Notes: generated from the letters alone by a model not told the origin. 64,000 nucleotides of DNA from Deinobacterium chartae (GCF_014202645.1 NZ_JACHHG010000003.1:62001-126000), one strand, 5' to 3'. Shown: positions 1 through 7,558, numbered from the stretch's first letter. Numbers and translations: made by a program.

Positions 1-318
1 GACCTGGGCCAGCAAGATGGCCGCGAAGACCGGGAAAGCCCCGATGACCAGCAGCGCACTTCCCAGCAGCGCGTAGCCGAGCAGCACCGAGCGGCGGCGG
101 CTGTAGGCGTCGGCGATCACGCCGGTGGGTACTTCGAGCAGCAAGCAGGTGCCCTCGAGGACTGCGCCGACCAGCAGCAGCTGCAGCGGGTCGAGGCGTG
201 CGGTCTGGATGAAGTAGACCGCCTGGGCGGTGAAAGCCAGTGCGAAAAGCAGGCTGGTGGTGAACTCGAGGGTCAGGTAGACCTTCAGCGGAGACAGGGG
301 AACGAGGGGAAAACGCAT
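1..318 (-). CDS. MFS transporter, N-terminal part (runs off window)
   Basis: This is the first 106 residues of a major facilitator superfamily permease; the rest lies beyond position 1. The translation shows hydrophobic segments at about residues 20-40, 46-68 and 86-104. Between the second and third is a motif-A-like loop, GVIADAYSRRRSVLLG, the conserved cytoplasmic loop 2-3 of MFS proteins. The ATG at 318 is preceded by AGAGGT. The substrate cannot be told from this fragment. The gene diverges from the siderophore operon. Its upstream leader carries a five-codon ORF and stem-loops, an arrangement often seen in front of drug-inducible efflux genes, so a drug-efflux role is possible but unproven. 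Confidence 0.85.
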   Translation of the reverse strand, partial: MRFPLVPLSPLKVYLTLEFTTSLLFALAFTAQAVYFIQTARLDPLQLLLVGAVLEGTCLLLEVPTGVIADAYSRRRSVLLGYALLGSALLVIGAFPVFAAILLAQV

Positions 319-352
319 ACGACCTCTGCGGAGCCGCGCGGGGCGGTTCCGT

Positions 353-398
353 CTGTCCGGAGGGACAGGAGCGCTGAGGCACCCCGGATGCGGGGTGC
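353..398 (-). promoter_or_regulatory. Tandem stem-loops in the MFS leader
   Basis: Two hairpins follow each other in the leader of the MFS transcript. GCACCCCG (379-386) pairs with CGGGGTGC (391-398) around a 4-nt loop. CTGTCC (353-358) pairs with GGACAG (363-368) around another 4-nt loop. They lie between the leader ORF and the MFS ribosome-binding site, which would suit translation attenuation. The pairing is seen in the sequence; the function is inferred. Confidence 0.4.
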
Positions 399-420
399 GC
401 TGGGGTATGAATGGTCAGCG

Positions 421-438
421 TCAGAGGCTATTAGGCAT
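421..438 (-). CDS. Possible 5-codon leader peptide MPNSL
   Basis: On the minus strand a good ribosome-binding sequence, AGGTGAACCACC, leads into ATG CCT AAT AGC CTC TGA, encoding MPNSL. It lies 100 bp before the MFS start, with the two stem-loops in between. This resembles leader peptides of ribosome-stalling attenuators, but five codons can arise by chance. Confidence 0.35.
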   Translation of the reverse strand: MPNSL

Positions 439-461
439 GGTGGTTCACCTGTGCTGTTCGC

Positions 462-467
462 AGTGTA
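462..467 (-). promoter_or_regulatory. -10 box TACACT for the MFS leader transcript
   Basis: The minus strand reads TACACT here, 23 nt before the putative leader ORF ATG. No convincing -35 hexamer was found at 17-18 bp. Confidence 0.35.
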
Positions 468-509
468 GTGAGCTGCTGCGCGCCAGACCTGAGCCAATCG
501 GCCTAGCTT

Positions 510-528
510 AACAGGAATTATTCCTGTT
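510..528. promoter_or_regulatory. Perfect 19-bp palindrome, candidate operator
   Basis: AACAGGAATTATTCCTGTT has perfect 9-bp arms around one central T. It lies between the divergent MFS gene and siderophore operon, upstream of the operon's -35 box. Size and symmetry suit a dimeric repressor site such as Fur or DtxR. It does not match the textbook consensus of either, so the regulator is unknown. Confidence 0.5.
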
Positions 529-563
529 TTGCGTCCAGGACGCGATTTTTGGAAGGCGTTTTC

Positions 564-592
564 TTGACGGGAAACGAAGGAAGGTTTAGAGT
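564..592 (+). promoter_or_regulatory. Promoter of the siderophore-uptake operon
   Basis: TTGACG (564-569) and TAGAGT (587-592) are separated by exactly 17 bp in a locally AT-rich stretch. Transcription would begin near 599-601, on the start codon of the short upstream ORF. Confidence 0.6.
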
Positions 593-600
593 TTTTAAAT

Positions 601-669
601 ATGAGTAATTTGCTCGGATTTATGGGCAGTCCAGCCTCGCCCGCCGCAGCGGCCGCGATCTGCCGATGA
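601..669 (+). CDS. Short upstream ORF overlapping the permease start
   Basis: A 22-codon reading frame begins with ATG at 601, 8 nt after the -10 box, so it could be translated from a leaderless end. It closes with a TGA at 667-669 that overlaps the permease ATG at 666 as ATGA. The product begins MSNLLGFMGSPASPA and is unlike any family I know. The permease start has no clear ribosome-binding site, so this ORF may deliver ribosomes to it by coupling. It may not make a stable protein. Confidence 0.4.
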   Translation: MSNLLGFMGSPASPAAAAAICR

Positions 670-1688
670 CCCGCGCCCGCCCGCTCCCCAGCTCTGCCCG
701 CCCGCTCACCGTGGGCGTCGCTGCCCTGGCCGCCGCAGCTCTCCTGGCGCTGGGCCTGGGGCTCTCGATCTCGGTGGGAGCGGCCAGCATCCCCCTCGAG
801 CAGGTCTGGCGGCTGATGCTGCGGCCCGACGACTCCTCGAACAGCCTGATCGTCTGGACGCTGCGGCTGCCGCGCGCCCTGGTCGCGGCGCTGGCCGGGG
901 CCGCCCTGGGGGTATCCGGTGCTCTGATGCAGGGCGTGACCCGCAACCCGCTGGCCAGCCCGGGCATTTTGGGCGTGAACGCCGGCGCTGCGCTGGCCAT
1001 CTTGGTCATGGTGGTGTTCCTGCCGGGCCTGCCCGCCGCGCTGTACGTTCCGATCGCCTTCTTGGGCGGCGCCGGGGCGGCACTGCTGGTTTACGCGGTT
1101 GCCAGCGGCGTGGGCCTGACGCCCTTGCGGCTGGCCCTGGCCGGTGTCGCGGTCGGCGCCCTGATCTCGGCGGCCTCCAACGCCCTGATGATCCTGTTCG
1201 AGCAGCGCGCCCAGGGTGCCTTGTTCAGCCTTTCCGGTTCGGTTGCCGGGCGCACCTGGGAACATGTTTACCTGCTCGCACCCTGGGTTGGGGTCACCCT
1301 GGCCGTGTCGCTGCTGCTGGCGCGGCGGGTCAACCTGCTGGCGCTGGGCGAGGACGTGGCCCGGGGCCTGGGAGCCCGCACCGAACGCGACCGGCTGATC
1401 GTCAGCCTGATCGCCGTGCTGCTCGCGGCCGCAGCCGTGGCGGTCACCGGACCCATCGGCTTTGTGGGCCTGATGGTGCCTCACGTGGCCCGCGCCCTGC
1501 TTGGGCCCGACTACCGCGCGGTGTTGCCGCTCTCGGCCCTGCTGGGAGCGGCCCTGCTGACCTATGCCGACGTGGCTGCCCGCCTGATCGACAAACCGCT
1601 CGAGACGCCGGTCGGGATCCTGATCTCCGCGATCGGCGCTCCGTTCTTCGTGTATCTGGCACGGCGCATTCACCGCGCTGACAGCTAG
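666..1688 (+). CDS. FecCD-family siderophore ABC transporter permease
   Basis: This is a 340-residue membrane permease of the FecCD/BtuC type, one half of the channel importing ferric siderophore through the cytoplasmic membrane. About ten hydrophobic segments are visible. Family signatures are GALMQGVTRNPLASPGILGV near residues 84-103 and GFVGLMVPHVARALLG near residues 264-279. Length is normal for the family. The ATG at 666 overlaps the stop of a short upstream ORF and has only a weak ribosome-binding site. The second permease, binding protein and ATPase follow on the same strand, so the channel is probably a heterodimer of the two permeases. Siderophore specificity cannot be read from the sequence. 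Confidence 0.93.
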   Translation: MTRARPLPSSARPLTVGVAALAAAALLALGLGLSISVGAASIPLEQVWRLMLRPDDSSNSLIVWTLRLPRALVAALAGAALGVSGALMQGVTRNPLASPGILGVNAGAALAILVMVVFLPGLPAALYVPIAFLGGAGAALLVYAVASGVGLTPLRLALAGVAVGALISAASNALMILFEQRAQGALFSLSGSVAGRTWEHVYLLAPWVGVTLAVSLLLARRVNLLALGEDVARGLGARTERDRLIVSLIAVLLAAAAVAVTGPIGFVGLMVPHVARALLGPDYRAVLPLSALLGAALLTYADVAARLIDKPLETPVGILISAIGAPFFVYLARRIHRADS

Positions 1689-1756
1689 GGAGGACCCGTG
1701 AAGCCTTTCGCTGCCTCAACGCCGCTCGCCCGCCCGGGAACCTCCGGAGAGCAGGC

Positions 1757-2818
1757 ATGAGTACCGTTTTCCCCGATCTGCACGAGCCCTGCCCCGGCGG
1801 TTCGCTGTGCTCGCAGGTCTCGTTGCAGTCGGACGAGGACCCTGCCGGCAGTGCTTTCTCGTTCGAGCACTACCTGCTGGTCGAGATTCCCACGCCCTGG
1901 GACAGCGACCTGCTGGCCTCGAGGCACGTTCCGCCCGGCTTTGCCGAATTCGTGCGCGACATCCAGCGGACGAAGCTCTCGTTCCGGCCGCTCGGTCTCG
2001 TGCCCGATCAGGACACCCCCGAGGGATTCGTGAGACTGCTGTACTTCCGCCGCCCGGATGGCCCTTTTGCCCATCTGGAGAAATACGACTACCTGGTGGC
2101 CCCGCAGGAGGTGACCCCGCTGAGCCGCGCGCTGTTGCACGGCGAAGATCTCTCGCTCTGGGCGGCGCGGCGCGTGACCGACACGCCCGAGCGTGAACTG
2201 CTGGTATGCACCCACGGCAGCGTGGACGTGTGCTGCGCCAAGTTCGGTTACCCGCTGTACCGCGAAATGCGTGACACCTGGGTGCCGCGCCTGGAAGGCC
2301 GCCTGCGGGTATGGCGCACCAGCCACTTCGGCGGTCACCGCTTTGCGCCCACCGTGATTGACCTGCCCTATGGCCGTGTCTGGGCCCACCTCACGCCCGC
2401 CGCCCTGCCGTACCTGCTGCGGCGCGAAGGTCACCCCAAGGCGCTGCACCGCCATCAGCGCGGCTGGGCCGGAACCACCGGCCTGGGACAGATCGCCGAG
2501 CGGGCGGCGCTCGAGGCCGAAGGCTGGGCGTGGCTCGACTACGCCCGCGAGGTCATCTTTGAAGAAATCGTCGGGGGAGACGCGGCAGACCGGCACAACC
2601 CGGTTTCCGCCGCGAACCCGCCGGAACGCGCCCGGGTGCGCATCGAGTTCACGACCCCAGCCGGCGAGGCGGGCGCTTACGTGGTCGAACTGGTCTTTGA
2701 CCGCTATGACCGGACCCTGCACAAGAGCGGCGCGACCGAGTACGCCCGCGCAAACCGCTACCGCGTCTTGGCGCTGCAACGCCTGAACGCCGAGGCCCTG
2801 CTGCAGGAGGCGCTGTGA
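1757..2818 (+). CDS. Sucrase/ferredoxin-like (Apd1-type) [2Fe-2S] protein
   Basis: The 353-residue product belongs to the Suc_Fer-like, thioredoxin-fold ferredoxin family. Its mark is Cys151 in CTHGSVDVCC (Cys159/160 follow), then His190 and His194 in SHFGGHRFAP. This Cys/His pattern matches the Apd1/Aim32 type, in which a [2Fe-2S] cluster is held by two Cys and two His. No signal peptide or membrane segment is seen, so the protein should be cytoplasmic. It sits between the two permease genes, its stop overlapping the second permease's GTG. The context suggests a redox step on imported ferric siderophore, such as reductive iron release; that role is inferred. GGAGAGCAGGC precedes the start. 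Confidence 0.85.
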   Translation: MSTVFPDLHEPCPGGSLCSQVSLQSDEDPAGSAFSFEHYLLVEIPTPWDSDLLASRHVPPGFAEFVRDIQRTKLSFRPLGLVPDQDTPEGFVRLLYFRRPDGPFAHLEKYDYLVAPQEVTPLSRALLHGEDLSLWAARRVTDTPERELLVCTHGSVDVCCAKFGYPLYREMRDTWVPRLEGRLRVWRTSHFGGHRFAPTVIDLPYGRVWAHLTPAALPYLLRREGHPKALHRHQRGWAGTTGLGQIAERAALEAEGWAWLDYAREVIFEEIVGGDAADRHNPVSAANPPERARVRIEFTTPAGEAGAYVVELVFDRYDRTLHKSGATEYARANRYRVLALQRLNAEALLQEAL

Positions 2819-3834
2819 GTGCCTTCGTACGCTCGGCCGCAGGCAACGCGCGCCGCCGCACGCTGACGCTGCTGCCGTTGCTGCTGGCCGCGCTGCTGCT
2901 GGTCAGCGTGATCTCGCTGGGCATCGGGGCGGTCCAGACGCCGCCCCTCGAGGTGCTGCGGGCCCTGACCGGCTCGGGCGAGGAACTCAGCCGCCGCATC
3001 CTGCTCGAGTTCCGCCTGCCCAGGTTGCTGGTCGCGGCGCTGTGTGGCGCGATGTTCGCGGCTTCCGGAGCCATCTTGCAGGGCGTGGTGCGTAATCCTC
3101 TGGCCGCTCCTGACATCATCGGAGTGAACGCGGGGGCCGCGCTGGCCGCCGTGCTGGTGATGCTGGCCATTCCGAGTGCCCCCACCTGGGCGCTGCCCTG
3201 GGGCGCTTTTTTGGGTGCTTGGCTGGGTTTTGCCCTGGTGTACCTGCTGGCCCGCAAGGACGGCAGCGTGGCCCCGGTGCGGCTGGCCCTGGTCGGTGTG
3301 GCGGTTGGAGCGGCGCTGGGCGGCGCGCAGCAGCTGATTTTGGTGCGCGCTCCAGACGGGGTGGGTCAGGCCCTGACCTTCCTGACCGGCACCGTGTACG
3401 GCTCGGATTACGAGCGGGTGCTGCGGGTGCTCCCCTGGGCCGCCGCGCTGCTGCCGCTGGCCGTGCTGCTGGCCCGCCGCCTCGACCTGCTCTCGCTCGG
3501 AGACGCGGTGGCGACCGGGCTGGGCGTGCGGGTCGAGCTGTCGCGGGCCGTGCTGCTCTCGGTCGCGGTGGGACTCGCCGCCGCTGCGGTGACCGGCAGC
3601 GGTCTGCTGGGCTTCGTGGGCCTGATCGCTCCGCACGTGGCCCGTCTGCTGACCGGAGCGCGCCACCTGCTGCTGCTGCCGGTGGCCATGCTGATGGGAG
3701 CGCTGCTGGTGGTGGTGGCCGATGCGCTCGGCCGTGGCCTGCTGCCCCCGGTTGAGGTTCCTGCCGGGATCTTTACCACCCTGGTGGGTGCTCCGTACTT
3801 CCTGTGGCTGATGCGGCGTCAGAGCCGCTCGTGA
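2815..3834 (+). CDS. FecCD-family siderophore ABC transporter permease (second)
   Basis: This 339-residue permease is a paralogue of the one at 666. It shows the same blocks: ASGAILQGVVRNPLAAPDII around residues 82-101 and GFVGLIAPHVARLLTG around residues 265-280, with about ten membrane segments. It starts with GTG overlapping the preceding TGA (GTGA) behind the strong site GGAGG, a sign of translational coupling. It probably pairs with the first permease to form the channel, energised by the ATPase at 4753. Confidence 0.93.
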   Translation: MSAFVRSAAGNARRRTLTLLPLLLAALLLVSVISLGIGAVQTPPLEVLRALTGSGEELSRRILLEFRLPRLLVAALCGAMFAASGAILQGVVRNPLAAPDIIGVNAGAALAAVLVMLAIPSAPTWALPWGAFLGAWLGFALVYLLARKDGSVAPVRLALVGVAVGAALGGAQQLILVRAPDGVGQALTFLTGTVYGSDYERVLRVLPWAAALLPLAVLLARRLDLLSLGDAVATGLGVRVELSRAVLLSVAVGLAAAAVTGSGLLGFVGLIAPHVARLLTGARHLLLLPVAMLMGALLVVVADALGRGLLPPVEVPAGIFTTLVGAPYFLWLMRRQSRS

Positions 3835-3845
3835 AAGGTAAACCC

Positions 3846-4748
3846 ATGCGTAAGATGCTCGTTCTCACCCTGCTGACCCTCGCCTCCGCTGCCGCTGCCC
3901 AGACCTGCAACGGCCGCCTGATCGAACACGCCATGGGGACCAGCTGCGTGCCCCACACGCCCAAGCGCGTGGTGGTCCTGGACACGGGCGAACTTGACTC
4001 GGCCCTGGCCCTGGGGGTCAAGCCGGTCGGGTCGGTGGTCGCCTTCGAGGGAGCCGCGCTGCCCGAGTACCTCAAGACCCGCACCGCCGGTATCGCCAAC
4101 GTGGGCACCATCCAGCAGCCCAGCTTGGAAAAGATCTTGGCCTTAAAGCCCGACTTGATCCTCAGCAGCAAGCTGCGGCACGGCCAGATCTACGCCCAGC
4201 TCTCGCGCATCGCCCCTACGGTGATGGCCGAGACCGTGGGCGTCACCTGGAAGTCGAACTTCCTGCTCGACGCGAGGGCCCTGGGCAAGACCGCCGAGGC
4301 CAACCGGATCATGGCCGCCTACCAGAACCGCATCAAGAACTTCCAGAAGAACTCGGGCCGCGCCCGCAAGGCCACCGAGGTCTCGGTGGTGCGTTTTGTG
4401 CCCGGTGAGACCCGCATCATGATGAAGGCCTCGTTTATCGGCACCGTCCTCGAGGACGCCGGGCTCAAGCGTCCCAAGGCGCAGGACAAGAACGTGTTCC
4501 GCGAGACGGCGAGTCCCGAGCGCATCCCGGACCTCGAGGGTGACGTGCTGTTTTACAGCAGTTACGGTCCACCGGAAGGCACCGAGCAGAACCTTTACCT
4601 TTCGAGCCCGCTGTGGAAGCGCCTGAAGGTGGTGCAAGCCGGGCGCGCCTACCGCGTCTCGGACGATCACTGGATGCTGGGCATCGGCATCCTGGCCGCC
4701 AACCGGGTGCTCGACGACCTCGAGCGTTACCTGGCGTCGGGGCGCTGA
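3846..4748 (+). CDS. Siderophore-binding protein of the ABC importer
   Basis: This is a 300-residue class III periplasmic-type binding protein. An N-terminal signal peptide (MRKMLVLTLLTLASAAAAQT) is followed by the usual opening PKRVVVLDTGELDSALALG and the KPDLILSSKL segment of the iron-complex binding domain. No lipobox Cys follows the hydrophobic core, so it is probably soluble or anchored otherwise. In-frame GTG codons at 3804 and 3831 would spoil the signal peptide, so ATG 3846, with AAAGGT upstream, is chosen. It lies 11 nt after the second permease and just before the ATPase, in the same operon. Confidence 0.92.
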   Translation: MRKMLVLTLLTLASAAAAQTCNGRLIEHAMGTSCVPHTPKRVVVLDTGELDSALALGVKPVGSVVAFEGAALPEYLKTRTAGIANVGTIQQPSLEKILALKPDLILSSKLRHGQIYAQLSRIAPTVMAETVGVTWKSNFLLDARALGKTAEANRIMAAYQNRIKNFQKNSGRARKATEVSVVRFVPGETRIMMKASFIGTVLEDAGLKRPKAQDKNVFRETASPERIPDLEGDVLFYSSYGPPEGTEQNLYLSSPLWKRLKVVQAGRAYRVSDDHWMLGIGILAANRVLDDLERYLASGR

Positions 4749-4752
4749 GCGC

Positions 4753-5580
4753 ATGAGCCGCCTCGAGACCCGCAACCTGAACCTGCGCTACGGTACGCGC
4801 CGGGTGGTGGAGGGCATGAACCTCACCCTGCGCGAGCGTGCGGTCACCACCTTGATCGGTCCTAACGGCAGCGGCAAGTCGACGGTGCTGCGCTCGCTGG
4901 CACGCCTGCTCGTCCCGGAAAGTGGGGGCGTGCTGCTCGACGGTCACGACATCTCGAGGCTGCCCACCCGCGCGGTCGCCCAGAAACTGGCGATCTTGCC
5001 GCAGAGCCCGGTGGCACCCGAGGGCCTCTCGGTCGAGGAACTGGTGTGGTTCGGGCGCCACCCGCACCAGGGCGTGATGGCAACCCGGACGCTCGAGGAC
5101 CGCCGCATCGTGGAATGGGCCCTGGACCAGACCGGCATGACCGTTTTTGCGGGCCGCCCGCTCGACGCGCTGTCGGGCGGGCAACGCCAGCGCGCCTGGA
5201 TCGCCATGAGCCTCGCGCAGGGGACGGACCTGATCTTGCTGGACGAACCCACCACCTACCTCGACCTGTCACACCAGCTCGAGGTGCTGCACCTGTTGCA
5301 GCGCCTCAATGCCGAGGAGGGCAAGACCGTGATCATGGTCTTGCACGACCTGAACCAGGCGGTGCGCTACTCGGACGAGATCGTGGCAATCGTGGGCGGG
5401 CACGTCTACGCTCAGGGCGACCCGGGTCAGGTGATGAACCACGCCCTGTTGCGTGACGTGTTCGGCCTCGAAGCACACCTGCTCAGCGACCCGGATACGG
5501 GCCGTCCGCACGTGATTCCCTACGGCATTGCGCGCCGCAGCCAGTACGTACCGCCCGAGGTGGCTGTGACCCGTAAATAA
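4753..5580 (+). CDS. FecE-type ATPase of the siderophore ABC importer
   Basis: This 275-residue ABC ATPase has a Walker A motif GPNGSGKST near residues 37-45, a signature LSGGQRQRAW near 140-149, a Walker B LILLDEPT near 161-168, and the H-loop HDLNQA near 198-203. It couples ATP hydrolysis to uptake through the two FecCD permeases. It starts 4 nt after the binding-protein stop and is the last gene of the operon; a strong symmetric terminator follows. Confidence 0.94.
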   Translation: MSRLETRNLNLRYGTRRVVEGMNLTLRERAVTTLIGPNGSGKSTVLRSLARLLVPESGGVLLDGHDISRLPTRAVAQKLAILPQSPVAPEGLSVEELVWFGRHPHQGVMATRTLEDRRIVEWALDQTGMTVFAGRPLDALSGGQRQRAWIAMSLAQGTDLILLDEPTTYLDLSHQLEVLHLLQRLNAEEGKTVIMVLHDLNQAVRYSDEIVAIVGGHVYAQGDPGQVMNHALLRDVFGLEAHLLSDPDTGRPHVIPYGIARRSQYVPPEVAVTRK

Positions 5581-5603
5581 CTGCGGCGGCAGGAGGCAAA
5601 GGG

Positions 5604-5633
5604 TAAGGCGCGAACCTCGAGGTTCGCGCCTTA
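5604..5633. terminator. 30-bp perfect palindrome, bidirectional terminator
   Basis: The 30 bases are an exact inverted repeat with no unpaired centre, with CCTCGAGG in the middle. A TAAGG/CCTTA edge gives short A/T runs on either side. It separates the convergent ATPase and siderophore-reductase genes and can stop transcription from both. Confidence 0.85.
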
Positions 5634-5648
5634 TCCTCGCGTGCCCGT

Positions 5649-6443
5649 TCAGGCCTTGGGTTCCTCGTGACCGGCGATCCCGCGTTTCCAGTAGCCCGAC
5701 GCGCGCACCCATTCCCGGTTGACACCGCGCTCCTCGAGCAGGTGCTGCTTCAGGGCGCGTACGGTCGCGGATTCGCCGCTGATCCAGCTGAAAAATTCTC
5801 CCTGCGGCAGTGCGGTGGCGCGCAGGGCACGCAGCAGGGCCTCGCTGCCGCCCGTGCTGCGGTGAACCCAGGTGATCTGCGCGGCAGCGCGGGTGCTCAG
5901 GGGCAACTCATCCCGGGCGTCTTCCACCTCGAGGAGCACCACCGCGGGTACGCCTTCGGGAAGTTCCTCGAGGCGGCGCGCGACCGAGGGCAGCGCCGTC
6001 TCGTCGCCGATCAGCAGATAACCGTCAAAGTCGTAGCGGACCACCACCGACCCGCGCGGGCCGCCTACGCCGACGCGGTCGCCGGGCTGTGCGTGGGCGG
6101 CCCAGGTCGAGGCCGGGCCGTCGCCGTGAATCACGAAGTCGATGTCGAGCTCGTTGGCCTGCGGATCGTAGCGCCTGGGCGTGTAGTCGCGGCGGGCCGG
6201 CGGAGTTGTGCCCTCGGGCTGGACCAGCCCGTTCGGGGAGGGCTGGGGCAGATTCGGTTCGCGCTCGCCCGCAGCGGGGAAGAACAGCTTGACGTGGTCG
6301 TCGGGTGAGTCGCTGCGGAACCCCTCGAGGTCGCCGGTTAAGGTGACGCGCAGCATCCGCGGAGTGAGCGCGGTGACGCGCCGCACCTCGAGCAGGCGCA
6401 GGCGGACCGGGTGGGGGCCATGGCGGGTGATGCGTTCGGACAT
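5649..6443 (-). CDS. Siderophore-interacting protein (FAD-dependent ferric reductase)
   Basis: This 264-residue protein is of the SIP/ViuB type, cytoplasmic flavoproteins that reduce ferric siderophores with NAD(P)H so that iron is released. The FAD-binding block RRDYTPRRYD and the PGDRVGVGGPRGSVVV stretch lie around residues 95-145, with the nucleotide-binding SIP half after that. ATG 6443 is chosen because AAAGGAACGAC precedes it and the family's usual N-terminus starts there; longer in-frame starts give low-complexity sequence. It lies downstream of the second binding protein on the same strand and faces the import operon. The locus thus encodes two possible reductases, this one and the Apd1-like protein at 1757. 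Confidence 0.9.
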   Translation of the reverse strand: MSERITRHGPHPVRLRLLEVRRVTALTPRMLRVTLTGDLEGFRSDSPDDHVKLFFPAAGEREPNLPQPSPNGLVQPEGTTPPARRDYTPRRYDPQANELDIDFVIHGDGPASTWAAHAQPGDRVGVGGPRGSVVVRYDFDGYLLIGDETALPSVARRLEELPEGVPAVVLLEVEDARDELPLSTRAAAQITWVHRSTGGSEALLRALRATALPQGEFFSWISGESATVRALKQHLLEERGVNREWVRASGYWKRGIAGHEEPKA

Positions 6444-6507
6444 GTCGTTCCTTTCAGGGGCCTGTGCGGCGCAGCGGACGGCGCGCTGCGCCGCTCGGGT
6501 CGGCGGG

Positions 6508-7389
6508 TCAGCGCGCCGGGGCCTGCATGTCCTTGAAGAGCTTGCTGGCGAACTCGGGGAAGCGCGGGCCAACCCAGCGGATGCTGTTGTCCACCACGTA
6601 GATGCGCTTGTTCTTGCCCGCGTTGGTGAGGGCTACACCGGGCATCTTCAGCACGCCCTCGAGGCCCTTGACCGCCTCGAAGCCGCGCTCGAGCATGATG
6701 ATGGCGTCGGGGTTGGCCTGCACCATCGCCTCGGCGGTCAAGGGCTTCATGCCGTCGGTGAAGTCCACGGCGTTCACCGCGCCGACCAGCTCCATCAGCG
6801 TTTCCGAGCCGGTCTGACGGCCGTAGATCGAGGCGTCGCCGGGACCGTGGGCGTACAGGAAGAGGACGCGGGGCTTGGTGTTGGCCTTCTGTACCTGGGC
6901 CTTGAGCGTGGCAAGTTGCGCGTCGATCTCGCGGATCAGCTTCTGGCCGCTGGCCTGGGCGTTCAAGGCGGCGGCGATGGCGGTGATGCGGCGCTTGAGT
7001 GCGGGAATGCCGCCCTCGCCCGAGTTCTCGAGCTTGAGGACGTTGAGGCCTGCGCCACGCAGCTGCTGCGCAGTGGACTCGGGGAAGCTCTCCTCGGTGC
7101 CGATCACCAGATCGGGCTTGAGGCTGATGGTTCCTTCGACCGGCACCCGGTAGGGGTGGCCCAGCGTTGCGAAGCGGGCCGCTGCAGCCGGGTAGGTGGC
7201 CGAGGAGTCGGTTCCGACCAGCAAGTTGCCCTTGCCGAGCTTAAAGAGGATTTCGACGGTCGAGGCGTTCAAGGCGACGATGCGCTTGGGGTTCTTGACG
7301 TCGACCGAGACGCCGTCGATACCGGTGACCTTGGCCGCTTGGGCGCCCGAGGCGATCAGCAGGGAGAGCAGGACGAGTTTGCGCAGCAT
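6508..7389 (-). CDS. Haem/iron-complex ABC substrate-binding protein
   Basis: The 293-residue product has a signal peptide (MLRKLVLLSLLIASGAQA) and a class III binding-protein fold. Recognisable stretches are PKRIVALNASTVEILFKLG at the start, SLKPDLVIGTEESFP mid-way, and a long central helix. It most resembles haem-binding HmuT-like proteins. No permease of its own is nearby, so it may share the channel at 666-5580 and widen the range of iron sources, or use a transporter elsewhere. The ribosome-binding site AGGAGGAA lies inside the large inverted repeat at 7394-7436. The siderophore reductase follows 64 nt downstream, probably as one operon. Confidence 0.88.
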   Translation of the reverse strand: MLRKLVLLSLLIASGAQAAKVTGIDGVSVDVKNPKRIVALNASTVEILFKLGKGNLLVGTDSSATYPAAAARFATLGHPYRVPVEGTISLKPDLVIGTEESFPESTAQQLRGAGLNVLKLENSGEGGIPALKRRITAIAAALNAQASGQKLIREIDAQLATLKAQVQKANTKPRVLFLYAHGPGDASIYGRQTGSETLMELVGAVNAVDFTDGMKPLTAEAMVQANPDAIIMLERGFEAVKGLEGVLKMPGVALTNAGKNKRIYVVDNSIRWVGPRFPEFASKLFKDMQAPAR

Positions 7390-7393
7390 GTGG

Positions 7394-7436
7394 TATTCCT
7401 CCTAATCCGATAATATAGGTCGGATTAGGAGGAATA
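7394..7436. promoter_or_regulatory. 17-bp arm inverted repeat over the promoter and RBS
   Basis: TATTCCTCCTAATCCGA (7394-7410) is repeated as its exact reverse complement at 7420-7436, with a 9-bp AT-rich spacer. The right arm overlaps the minus-strand -10 box (7434-7439), and the left arm contains the ribosome-binding site of the binding-protein gene. It is most simply an operator for an iron- or haem-responsive repressor. If the transcript began further upstream, the arms could also pair in RNA and mask the binding site. Confidence 0.75.
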
Positions 7437-7462
7437 TAACCCACCCGGCCCAGCGTTGCCAA
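7434..7462 (-). promoter_or_regulatory. Promoter of the binding protein / SIP operon
   Basis: On the minus strand TTGGCA (7462-7457) and TTATAT (7439-7434) are spaced by exactly 17 bp. Transcription would start near 7427, inside the inverted repeat. Confidence 0.65.
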
Positions 7463-7558
7463 GTGCACACTTTGCCGCCTGCGCGCTTCGGGACCCCGGA
7501 ACGGCTTGAACGCTTCCGAATCATGTTGCGAACATGCCCCTCGAGGTACACCGTGGGC

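Noticed and set aside
285-1673. Long open frames on the strand opposite clear genes (for example 285-1673 minus, 18464-20053 plus, 23236-24969 plus)
   Set aside because: They are Gln/Arg/Gly/Ala-rich shadow frames typical of high-GC DNA, with no family match, lying over well-recognised genes.
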